64,000 nucleotides of DNA, from positions 496,001 through 560,000 of the forward strand of contig NZ_CP006942.1 of the NCBI RefSeq assembly GCF_000521605.1. The letters are read 5' to 3'. The position numbers were made by a program, and so were the translations under genes. Of the stretch, positions 19,499 to 27,045 are shown one piece after another. The stretch is from Mannheimia sp. USDA-ARS-USMARC-1261 (GTDB lineage Bacteria > Pseudomonadota > Gammaproteobacteria > Enterobacterales > Pasteurellaceae). Every line of letters begins with the position of its first letter. The first letter of the stretch is position 1. The notes beneath the pieces are model-generated. The model saw only the letters and a list, made by a program, of their open reading frames with translations. It was not told the DNA's origin and made no database searches.

Positions 19499-21403
19499 AT
19501 GCTACCTGAACTGGGCTATTTTTCACTTTTATTGGCTGCAATTTCAGCGGTTTTTCAAATTGGTTTTTCACTTTGGGGAGAGCTACGCAAGCAATACCAT
19601 TGGCTAGCGTTATCGCCTTTGTTTACTTATTTGCAAGCTACTTTTACCACAATTTCCTTTTCTGCTTTAGCCTATGCTTTTTTGATAGATGACTTTTCTG
19701 TTATCTATGTCGCAGCCCATTCCAATAGCCAACTTCCTGATTTCTTTAAATTTGCTGCTACTTGGGGCGGACACGAGGGCTCAATGCTGTTTTGGCTTAC
19801 TGCTCTTGTGCTTTGGTCTGCGGTATTTTGCAAATTTTCGCAAAAAATTGACCGCTTGTTTGCCAATCGAACTTTGGTAATGCTGGGGCTGATTTCGCTT
19901 GGTTTCTTGCTTTTCATTTTGTTAGTTTCTAGCCCATTCGAGCGAGGCTTTCCACCTCCACCGGAAGGGCGAGATCTCAATCCAATGTTGCAAGATATTG
20001 GTTTAATCTTCCACCCTCCGCTACTTTACTTAGGCTATGTAGGCTTTGCGGTTAGCTTTGCGATGATTGTCGCTGCCTTAATTTCCGGTGGAATGGACGT
20101 GGCAGTAATGCGTTGGATCCGCCCGTGGACGATGATTTCGTGGGGTTTCCTTACTGCAGGCATTATTTTAGGGGCTTGGTGGGCTTATTATGAACTCGGC
20201 TGGGGTGGCTGGTGGTTCTGGGATCCTGTTGAAAATGCCTCATTAATGCCTTGGTTATTAGGCACAGCATTAGTGCACAGTTTGATTGTGAGCCAACAAC
20301 GAGGCGTGTTCTACTACTGGACAATTTTACTTGCCATCTTCGCTTTCGCTCTAAGTTTATTAGGCACTTTTATTGTTCGCTCTGGGGTTTTAACATCTGT
20401 TCACGCTTTTGCGGTTGATCCTGACAGAGGAATGGCAATTCTTATCCTCTTTTTTAGCCTCAGTTTCGTTGCATTAGCCCTTTTCGCCTTTCGAGCGAAT
20501 TTATGGCAAGGCAAAGTTCGTTTTGATTTGCTCTCGAAAGAAACTGCATTCCTACTGATTAACGGCTTATTTAGTGTAGCGGCTTGTGTCGTATTGTTAG
20601 GTACATTTTATCCGATGATCTTTACCATAATGAATTGGGGATCGATCTCGGTTGGTGCTCCATATTTCAATAGTGTTTTTGCTCCGCTTAGTTTACTGCT
20701 AATGGTAGTGATGGGATTTGCAGTAGTGCTACGCTGGAAACAGATCCCAACTAAACAGATTTTAGTAAAATTATGGTTATTCCTTGTGGCAGTAGGCTTG
20801 GCTCTCGGCATAATTTACACCTCTATTTCACAAAGACCGCATTTTGATTTCGTGCTACTGCCAATTGTGTTCATCAGTTTCGCGGTATGGATTATTTTAA
20901 CCCATATCCCTTATTTGCCATTTATGTTCAAAATAAAACCGCTTGCAATGCGATTAGCCCACATCGGCTTTGCGATCTGCGTGATTGGAGCGATGATGAA
21001 CAGCTATTATGGCGATGAAATCGGCGTGCGTTTAAAACCAAATGAACAGGCGGAATTAGCGGGTTTTACCTTCAAATATCAAGATTATCACGATTTAATT
21101 GGTCCAAATTACACCTCAGAACAAGCCGTATTTTCAATTAGTAAAGATGAGAAAGTGCTTGCAACAGTAACGCCTGAAAGACGTTATTACGATGTGCGTA
21201 CGATGACGATGGCAGAGGTCGGGCTTTATCACCACTATTTAGACGATATTTACATTGTTATGGGCGATAAATTCGGTAATTTAGAATACGCTTTCCGCCT
21301 GCATTACAAGCCTTATGTGCAAGCCCTTTGGCTGGGTGGTATTATTATGATTATTGCCTCCATTTTGGCATTATTCGGCTATCGTAGAGAACATAAAAAA
21401 TGA
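19499..21403 (+). CDS. nrfE: cytochrome c-type biogenesis protein NrfE (CcmF-like haem lyase)
   Basis: Inner-membrane haem-lyase subunit dedicated to attaching the special CWTCK haem of NrfA. The 634-residue protein has many membrane spans and the tryptophan-rich haem-handling motif (WGGWWFWDPVENASLMPWL at about residues 235-255), with GGHEGSMLFW earlier. I used the ATG at 19,499, following an uptake word at 19,470; a TTG four codons upstream is less likely. It overlaps the thioredoxin-like gene by 4 bases. Confidence 0.94.
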   Translation: MLPELGYFSLLLAAISAVFQIGFSLWGELRKQYHWLALSPLFTYLQATFTTISFSALAYAFLIDDFSVIYVAAHSNSQLPDFFKFAATWGGHEGSMLFWLTALVLWSAVFCKFSQKIDRLFANRTLVMLGLISLGFLLFILLVSSPFERGFPPPPEGRDLNPMLQDIGLIFHPPLLYLGYVGFAVSFAMIVAALISGGMDVAVMRWIRPWTMISWGFLTAGIILGAWWAYYELGWGGWWFWDPVENASLMPWLLGTALVHSLIVSQQRGVFYYWTILLAIFAFALSLLGTFIVRSGVLTSVHAFAVDPDRGMAILILFFSLSFVALALFAFRANLWQGKVRFDLLSKETAFLLINGLFSVAACVVLLGTFYPMIFTIMNWGSISVGAPYFNSVFAPLSLLLMVVMGFAVVLRWKQIPTKQILVKLWLFLVAVGLALGIIYTSISQRPHFDFVLLPIVFISFAVWIILTHIPYLPFMFKIKPLAMRLAHIGFAICVIGAMMNSYYGDEIGVRLKPNEQAELAGFTFKYQDYHDLIGPNYTSEQAVFSISKDEKVLATVTPERRYYDVRTMTMAEVGLYHHYLDDIYIVMGDKFGNLEYAFRLHYKPYVQALWLGGIIMIIASILALFGYRREHKK

Positions 21404-21933
21404 AAAAAGCACTGTTACTTATTCCTATTTTGATACTTGTAATGATTGTGGGCTTTCTTGCCGTGCCGTTAATGAATAAAGATGCACTTTCACCAACCGA
21501 AGACTGGCAGGGCAAGCCTTTCCCTGAATTTGTGGGCAAAAACTTACTTGATGGCAATGCTCATTTAAATAACAACAGCTTGCCTCAAGAGCCTTATATT
21601 CTCAACGTTTGGGCAAGTTGGTGTACTTGGTGTATTAAAGAATTTCCTATTTTATTAGAACTCAAACAGCAAGGTGTGCCAATTGTCGGTTTAACCTATA
21701 GCGACCGCCCAAATGATGCTCTTAAAGCGTTACAAAACTGGGGAAACCCATTTAGCTTGATTATTGATGATTATGAAAAAGGCTATTTAATTCAAACGCT
21801 TAAAGTTTCATCAGCCCCATCGAGCTATTTAATTGATCGACACGGCGTGGTACGTTATCAACAAAAAGGCTACAACCCGGATTTCGCCCAAGATTTTATG
21901 CCAAGATTAGAGGCTCTTAGGAAGGAAAAATAG
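21400..21933 (+). CDS. dsbE: thiol:disulfide interchange protein DsbE/CcmG-like (nrf-associated)
   Basis: Membrane-anchored periplasmic thioredoxin that keeps apocytochrome cysteines reduced for haem attachment. An N-terminal anchor (LLLIPILILVMIVGFLAVPL) is followed by the redox motif WASWCTWC at about residues 70-77 and by a CcmG-type cis-proline region (KVSSAPSSYLID). At 177 residues it is family size. Its place between nrfE and nrfF supports a dedicated role for NrfA. Confidence 0.93.
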   Translation: MKKALLLIPILILVMIVGFLAVPLMNKDALSPTEDWQGKPFPEFVGKNLLDGNAHLNNNSLPQEPYILNVWASWCTWCIKEFPILLELKQQGVPIVGLTYSDRPNDALKALQNWGNPFSLIIDDYEKGYLIQTLKVSSAPSSYLIDRHGVVRYQQKGYNPDFAQDFMPRLEALRKEK

Positions 21934-21936
21934 TGA

Positions 21937-22368
21937 ATGATAAATAACCTATTTTCACTTTTGCAAAAAATTGCCAAAATTTTACCGCTTGTATTTGCGA
22001 TGAGTGTTTGCATTAATACCGCCCAAGCGGATATGGTAGATACTTTCCAATTCAAAAACGAATCAGACCGAGTAAGGGCGATTTCACTTGCTCGCTCTTT
22101 ACGTTGCTTACAATGCCAAAACCAAAATTTGGTGGAATCAAACGCAACTGCCGCCTATAACTTGCGGATTGAAGTGTATGAAATGGTAAATGAAGGCAAA
22201 AGTAATGAGGAAATTATCCGCATTATGACCGAACGTTTCGGCAATTTTGTGAATTACCAGCCACCGCTTACACCACAAACGTGGGTGCTCTGGGGCTTAC
22301 CGGTTGGATTGTTCGGCTTATTGTTTATTGCGATTTTATGGCGAACTCGAAAAAATAGAACCAAATAA
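21937..22368 (+). CDS. nrfF: cytochrome c-type biogenesis protein NrfF (CcmH N-domain)
   Basis: Small membrane-tethered thiol oxidoreductase of 143 residues. It has a signal peptide (to AQA), the CcmH motif RCLQCQNQNL, and a C-terminal anchor (VLWGLPVGLFGLLFIAILW). It works with NrfE and NrfG in attaching the atypical haem. A GTG overlaps the dsbE stop just before the chosen ATG. Confidence 0.94.
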   Translation: MINNLFSLLQKIAKILPLVFAMSVCINTAQADMVDTFQFKNESDRVRAISLARSLRCLQCQNQNLVESNATAAYNLRIEVYEMVNEGKSNEEIIRIMTERFGNFVNYQPPLTPQTWVLWGLPVGLFGLLFIAILWRTRKNRTK

Positions 22369-22379
22369 GAGTAAATTCA

Positions 22380-23147
22380 ATGGAAACCCGTGATCAATTA
22401 AGCAGAGAAAATTATCAACAGGCGGTCAAATTTGCTCAATATTTTGCAGAGGATGTGAAGCAAGAGTATGAGCGTGAGGCAGAGCAGCGTTACCAATTTG
22501 AGAAGGCTCAATTTGAAAAAAATGAGTTGCAAAATAACGTTAAAAATCGACCGCTTGCTAAAATGGCAATGCTTTCACTTATCGCAATTTTATTGTTAGG
22601 AACTGCTTACTATGCTTTCTCAGGGCGTTATCAAGTTGTACAAGAAGGCTTGAAAGTCCACAAAGATTTCCAGCAACAAGTAAGCGAACAGCACGGCACA
22701 TCAAAAAATGAACGCTACATTATCAGTCTACAAAATCAGCTAAGAGAAAATCCCAATAGTGGAGACCTGTGGTATGAATTAGGGCAGGCTTATGTGTTAA
22801 GCAATGACTTCGACTCCGCCTTAGTTTGCTACGACAATGCTCAAAAACTACTTGGTAAAAAAGCTGCCATTTTAGGAGCAATTGCCACCGCCCGCTATTA
22901 CGATAACGGACAGAAAATGACCGTAGAAATCAACGCAATTATTGATGAAGCTTTGAGTTTAGATAAAAATGAAAGTGCTAGTTTATTGCTACGGGCTTCG
23001 GACGGCTTTCTAAATAATAACTACCAACAAGCACTTGATTACTGGCGGAAAGTGCTAGATAGCAACAATGATGCGATTAACCGCCGAGCGATTATTCAAA
23101 GTATGGAAATGGCAAGTCAGATGTTGGAAGGACAGCAGGAAAAATAA
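22380..23147 (+). CDS. nrfG: NrfG, TPR-containing haem lyase subunit
   Basis: This is a 255-residue protein that presents the C-terminus of NrfA to the haem lyase. The N-terminal third is charged and helical, one membrane segment lies at about residues 62-81 (LAKMAMLSLIAILLLGTAYYA), and TPR repeats follow (NSGDLWYELGQAYVLSND, then YDNAQKLLG). It is the last gene of the nrf operon and marks the end of conserved backbone before the accessory block. Confidence 0.9.
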   Translation: METRDQLSRENYQQAVKFAQYFAEDVKQEYEREAEQRYQFEKAQFEKNELQNNVKNRPLAKMAMLSLIAILLLGTAYYAFSGRYQVVQEGLKVHKDFQQQVSEQHGTSKNERYIISLQNQLRENPNSGDLWYELGQAYVLSNDFDSALVCYDNAQKLLGKKAAILGAIATARYYDNGQKMTVEINAIIDEALSLDKNESASLLLRASDGFLNNNYQQALDYWRKVLDSNNDAINRRAIIQSMEMASQMLEGQQEK

Positions 23148-23192
23148 GTGTAAGTGGTATTTTTCTAGGGTATGTGTAAATGGCGAGCGAAA

Positions 23193-23224
23193 AACACCGC
23201 TCAAATTCCCATTTAAACGGTGTT
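23193..23224 (-). terminator. ACACCG-type hairpin terminator
   Basis: AACACCG (23,193-23,199) pairs with CGGTGTT (23,218-23,224), with A-rich sequence upstream giving T-rich RNA on the minus strand. It lies just after the nitronate monooxygenase pseudogene and is one of a family of similar hairpins in this block. Confidence 0.55.
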
Positions 23225-23237
23225 GGATTTTGCCAAT

Positions 23238-24186
23238 TTAACCCATCAACTCATCAATCAATTCTTTCACGGTTTTAATTCTATCAATTTGTGAAATGCC
23301 ATTGCCGACCGACACATAACCATTGTCAAAATCGCCTTCCAGCATACCCAAACGCATTCCTGTACCTGCGTTCATCACTTTGGCGATTTCAGAGCGAGTT
23401 GCCCCATTTTCGCTCATTTCAAAGCATTTTTTGGCAAGCTGTGTTGGCAAAGAGCGGTAATAATACGGCTCGGTGCGGAACAATAACAAATCATTAGCCG
23501 TTGAATTGACAATCCATTCTTTGACTTTTTGATGACTACGGCATTCAGTTGTGGCGATAAATGCCGTGCCAACCCACACGCCTTCCGCCCCAAGTGCCAG
23601 ACTTGCTTGCACTGCTTTTTTATCGGCAATCCCGCCCGCCAGCATAATCGGTAAATCCACTTTACCGACAAATTCCGCCAAGACATTAAAACTGCCCACT
23701 TCTTTCATCGGCAAAGTGCCACCTTCGTCAAAGCCCGTCAGCACCAAAATATCCGCCCCTAATGCTTGGGCTTTTAAAGCGTCCGCCAAATTGGGATTGG
23801 GCAAACGGCAGATGATTTTAATGCCCGCGTTTTTGAGTTTGGCGTAAATCTCGGGGTCAAGCCAGCCGTTGTCCAGCACCACAGGTACGCCTTCTTCAAT
23901 AAACAAATCCACCATTAAGGGAATCAGCGAAAAATCATACGACAACATAAACGGCACGCCAAAAGGCTTATTGGTCAAGGCTTTAACCTTGCGGATTTCG
24001 TTACGCATACGCTCCAAAACCCACTTCGTTGGAAGTGGGGTTGGTCGTTTGCCCTGCGTGTGGGGCTAAAAAGCCCAGTCCGCCAGCGTCCGCCACGCTC
24101 GCCACCAGATGAGCGTCCGTCAGCCACGACATTGGGGCTTGGACAATGGGGTGTTTGATGTTTAAGATTTGGGTGATGCGGTTCAT
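23238..24186 (-). pseudogene. nitronate monooxygenase, frameshifted
   Basis: FMN-dependent 2-nitropropane dioxygenase family, oxidising alkyl nitronates. The N-terminal 60 residues (starting MNRITQILNIKHPIVQAP) are in one frame and the remaining roughly 257 residues in another. The join is at the CCC/AAAA run at about 24,016-24,022, where one extra base shifts GTGG-TTTTGG. Downstream, ADILVLTGFDEGGTLPM, PIMLAGGIADKKA and ALGAEGVWVGTAF are intact. The intact relative at 46,077-47,060 shows the expected continuous sequence. The downstream frame could in principle start at a TTG (24,017) but would lack the flavin-binding N-terminus. A sequencing error or a reversible slip cannot be excluded. Confidence 0.85.
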
Positions 24187-24205
24187 AAAATTTTCTCTTT
24201 AAAAT

Positions 24206-24348
24206 AAATGGAATGGGGGTATTATAAAATTTTATAATTGGCAATTGAATGGCGATTTTTGGAAAGTTGGTTTTTAAAAATGGAAAGATAGGTTTTCAGG
24301 CTGCCTGAAATTAATTTTGCAAAATTTCAATAAAAAAACACCGCTTGT
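24206..24348. repeat. spacer repeat copy 1 with Simonsiella-type DUS and Apl-type USS
   Basis: This spacer resembles 28,425-28,563 over its whole length. Shared blocks are ATTGAATGGCGA, GGTTTTTAAAAATGGAAAGA and TTTTGCAAAATTTCAATAAA. It holds AGGCTGCCTGAA (24,298-24,309), which on the other strand overlaps AGGCAGCCTGAA, and the exact uptake word ACCGCTTGT (24,340-24,348). Confidence 0.75.
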
Positions 24349-24671
24349 CATTAGAGCTCTCTTGTGCAAAAGTGATTGTCGCAGAAGGCTTTGAACGCAT
24401 TCATCGCACCAACCTTGTGGGAATGGGTGTGTTGCCACTGCAATTTGTGGGCGGTCAAAATCGCCATACGCTAAAATTGGACGGTACGGAAATTTATGCG
24501 GTACAAGGGGAAATCTCGGCTCGCTGTGAATTAGAGCTTGTCATTAAACGCAAAAATGGCGAGATTGAAACCGTGCCTGTGTTATGTCGCCTAGACAGTG
24601 ATAGCGATGTGAGAACTTATAAGGCGGGGGGCGTGTTAAGGGAGTTTGCGAGTAAATTTTTAGATAGCTAA
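24345..24671 (+). pseudogene. acnD: acnD (2-methylaconitate-forming dehydratase) C-terminal fragment
   Basis: Only the last roughly 100 residues of an AcnA/AcnD-type aconitase remain. Recognisable phrases are VIVAEGFERIHRTNLVGMGV, LPLQFVGGQNRHTL, LDGTEIYAV, and VPVLCRLDSDSDVRTYKAGG. Homology begins near 24,366, just after the uptake word at 24,340. The iron-sulphur cysteines are absent, so no enzyme can result. AcnD rather than AcnA is inferred because a prpF fragment lies 2.1 kb downstream in the same direction, and acnD-prpF are neighbours in Neisseria methylcitrate loci. Confidence 0.8.
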
Positions 24672-24758
24672 AAATTTATAAATTGTGTAAGACAAGGCAA
24701 TTTTGTGGTAGATTTATCTTGTTGGCTCAATTAAATCAACCAAATAAGGTGTATGTTA

Positions 24759-25529
24759 ATGAGTAAAGATACAGGTAAAAAAATGAAGTATGCAAAAATT
24801 CTTTTTGATGTTTTAGCCAAGACTGGAGTTTTGAAGAAAATCCCCGAACTTCTTGAAAAAAGCCCACAACTGTTTAAACAAGTTAAAAATTGGTGGAATG
24901 GTAAGAATATTGCCATTTTGGGGGCGACTGCAAGTGGAAAAAATAGCTTATTCAATCGTTTGTGTGGTGTTGAAGTGAGTACGGATTACAACCAAACTCG
25001 TGCAAATGAAAAAGTTAAGAATTTCACTTTTCGCTATAAATTATCCCACGCTGATTATAGTGAAACTATTGAATTTAAATGCAAAAACTCTACAAACACG
25101 AGTGGCGAAATTGATGCAAGAGACCGCTATTGGCTTGACATTGCAAGCAAAGCAGATATTATTTTCTATTTAATTGACATTCAAAAGATTGAAAATAATG
25201 ATGATGTTTATTTGGCTAGATTGAAATCTGATTTTAAATGGTTATCCGAAAATATGTCAAAATTCAAGGAGACATCAACCATTCATATTTTATTAAATAA
25301 AATTGATACAATCATTAAAGAAGATGATTTGGAAGAAATTGATAATTTATTTTCGGAAAAAGATTACATTTCAAATATACAGTCTATGTACAAAAAAATA
25401 CTAGGTCAAAGCAAAGCAAATCGCATAAATAGTGTGCATTATATGAGTATGACCGATACTTATTTATTTGAACATTTTTTTAATAATGTCTTGTGCGATA
25501 TATATGAGAATGAAGGAAAAAATAAATGA
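24759..25529 (+). CDS. small GTPase-like protein of unknown role
   Basis: This is a P-loop protein of about 256 residues. After a helical N-terminal segment (about 1-48) comes GATASGKNSLFNRL, a G1 motif in which the residue after GK is Asn instead of the usual Ser/Thr. Switch/G3-type features are weak. LLNKID is a clear G4 (NKxD) motif and specifies guanine. ADIIFYLIDI lies on the strand before it. AAGG sits 8 bases before the ATG at 24,759; an ATG at 24,753 is possible. It overlaps the next gene by 4 bases, so the two are translated together. The region is more AT-rich than the enzymes around it. I cannot assign a pathway. Confidence 0.75.
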   Translation: MSKDTGKKMKYAKILFDVLAKTGVLKKIPELLEKSPQLFKQVKNWWNGKNIAILGATASGKNSLFNRLCGVEVSTDYNQTRANEKVKNFTFRYKLSHADYSETIEFKCKNSTNTSGEIDARDRYWLDIASKADIIFYLIDIQKIENNDDVYLARLKSDFKWLSENMSKFKETSTIHILLNKIDTIIKEDDLEEIDNLFSEKDYISNIQSMYKKILGQSKANRINSVHYMSMTDTYLFEHFFNNVLCDIYENEGKNK

Positions 25530-26107
25530 AAAATATATGGATTTTTCCTGATAGAGAACAAAATAGTAATTCTATATCCACAGACGGAGATAGAATTGCT
25601 AGTTTAACTGAGTTGATTGATGTAACTGAAATACCCAAAGCAATTATTTTGGGTATACCACAAGAGCTTATTACTAAGCATATTGGTGAGAAATTTATTT
25701 TTGCTGAATATGCAAGAATGAATAATGGTCAAAATTTATTATCTCTATCTATTATTGCAGGGACTGATAAAGATAATAGAATTGTCTATTTGACAAATTT
25801 ACAAATATTTTCTCAAAATGAAAAATATTCCATTCCGCCAATTAAAACAGAAAATTTTCCTGAAATAGAAAATAAATATTTTGATGAATTTTTGGATGAA
25901 AATTCATCCATTTATGACCCTGTAAAAATTATGCTAAAAAATATTGATAACAATAAACATTTAACAACATTTTCTAGTGAAAACTTATATCAAATCACAG
26001 ATAAACACGATTGGATGCCTAAAAAAAAAGACAGAAAGAAAAGATTGATAGTATTCGCAATTTTGTTTCTAAGTTGCTTAATAACAATTCTAATGATTAA
26101 CCGATAA
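25526..26107 (+). CDS. hypothetical tail-anchored membrane protein, partner of the GTPase
   Basis: This is a 193-residue protein with a soluble acidic N-terminal domain and a single hydrophobic segment at the extreme C-terminus (LIVFAILFLSCLITILMINR), preceded by a basic stretch (KKKDRKKR). That pattern predicts a tail anchor with the domain in the cytoplasm. It starts on the ATGA overlap with the GTPase gene. No known domain is recognised. Gene coupling suggests that it recruits the GTPase to the membrane or is regulated by it; that is inference. Confidence 0.7.
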   Translation: MKNIWIFPDREQNSNSISTDGDRIASLTELIDVTEIPKAIILGIPQELITKHIGEKFIFAEYARMNNGQNLLSLSIIAGTDKDNRIVYLTNLQIFSQNEKYSIPPIKTENFPEIENKYFDEFLDENSSIYDPVKIMLKNIDNNKHLTTFSSENLYQITDKHDWMPKKKDRKKRLIVFAILFLSCLITILMINR

Positions 26108-26113
26108 AAGTAA

Positions 26114-26131
26114 GGTGCCGTACCACGCACC
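26114..26131 (+). terminator. short hairpin after the GTPase pair
   Basis: GGTGC and GCACC arms flank an 8-base loop six bases after the stop codon. There is no T-run, so this is a possible terminator or repeat remnant only. Confidence 0.35.
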
Positions 26132-26190
26132 ATTAAAACCCCAATCCCAAAAGGATGCATAATAGGTATCTACACCCAAAGGACAATTTT

Positions 26191-26361
26191 ATGAGCAACA
26201 AACTTTCAAAATATGGTATTAGCCAAACTAACCGCCCAAAAATCCCTGCAACCAAAAAGCTGGATTTAACAGGCGAACAAGGGCAACATATTATTAAATC
26301 TGAAACCAAATTGGTATTACGAACGCATAAAGAAACCTTTAAACGCTTGGCGGATATGTAA
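26191..26361 (+). CDS. antitoxin-like protein upstream of doc
   Basis: This is a 56-residue protein starting MSNKLSKYGISQTNRPKIPA and ending KETFKRLADM. Size, position immediately before a Doc-family reading frame, and the one-base overlap (TAATG) fit a Phd-like partner of a type II toxin-antitoxin module. No classical Phd fold signature is visible in the sequence. With the toxin frameshifted, it would be an orphan antitoxin. Confidence 0.55.
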   Translation: MSNKLSKYGISQTNRPKIPATKKLDLTGEQGQHIIKSETKLVLRTHKETFKRLADM

Positions 26362-26764
26362 TGGAAATTATTTGTTTTCCATTTGAACGAGTTATTGAAA
26401 TTAACGCCTATATTCTTTCTACTGAAAAGGCATGAAAGGACAAGCGGATATTGGCAAATTACAAGGAGCATTATCTCGGATTAATAATGCGATTTTGTAT
26501 GAAGGGTTAAATGATGTGTTTGAAATTGCCAGTAAATATGCTAATAGCATTGCAATGGCTCACGCTTTATCTGATGCCAATAAACGCACAGGATTGGTGG
26601 TTGCCTTAGAATATTTATCGCTTAATGATTATGAAATTACGATAGACCATATTTTAATGGCGGATGCAATGCGTGATTTGGTCATTGGCGAATTGTCCGA
26701 AAGTGAATTTGCGGATATTTTATATCATCAATATGTAAGTAGCACAAACCCACAAAAGGAATAA
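26361..26764 (+). pseudogene. doc: Doc/Fic-family toxin, frameshifted
   Basis: Doc toxins are Fic-fold kinases that phosphorylate EF-Tu. The first part reads MEIICFPFERVIEINAYILS and TEKA, then hits TGA at 26,433. The rest is in the next frame from 26,432 (KGQADIGKLQGALSRINNAI), so one base has been lost after about 26,432 within TEK(A/G)LKGQ. The downstream part keeps the catalytic motif HALSDANKRTG, which matches Doc HxFxDANKR. The downstream frame has its own ATG but would lack the N-terminal substrate-binding region, so activity is doubtful. Confidence 0.82.
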
Positions 26765-26769
26765 CCAAA

Positions 26770-27003
26770 ATGCAAACCCCAATCCTCGCCACTTATATGC
26801 GTGGTGGCACATCAAAAGGCACATTTTTTAATTTGGCTGATTTGCCAAAGCCTTGCCAGGTGGCAGGGCAGGCACGGGACGCATTTTTGCTCCGTGTCGT
26901 GGGCAGCCCTGCCTCTTACGGCAAGCAAATTGACGGACTGGGAGCGATTCATTTCTCAAAGTTTGCAGCCAGCCCAAAAACCCATTTTCCAAAATTCCAA
27001 TAA
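26770..27003 (+). pseudogene. prpF: prpF (2-methylaconitate isomerase) N-terminal fragment
   Basis: The first about 65 residues match the PrpF start: ATYMRGGTSKGTFFNLADLP, then RDAFLLRVVGSPASYGKQID and GLGAIHF. After that the sequence becomes unrelated and stops at a hairpin. Family members are about 390 residues, so this is a stump. PrpF assists AcnD in 2-methylcitrate breakdown; the matching acnD stump lies upstream at 24,345. Confidence 0.82.
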
Positions 27004-27008
27004 AAAAC

Positions 27009-27032
27009 ACCGCTTGCCTTTCCCCAAGCGGT
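27009..27032 (-). terminator. USS-type hairpin terminator
   Basis: ACCGCTT and AAGCGGT arms flank GCCTTTCCCC. An A-run on the + side gives a T-run for the minus-strand transcript of the flavin monooxygenase gene. Confidence 0.65.
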
Positions 27033-27045
27033 ATTTCCCTTTCCT

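Noticed and set aside
24345-24671. Small standalone protein at the acnD fragment
   Set aside because: The frame is the tail of a large aconitase-type enzyme and begins in the middle of a conserved domain, so it is a remnant.
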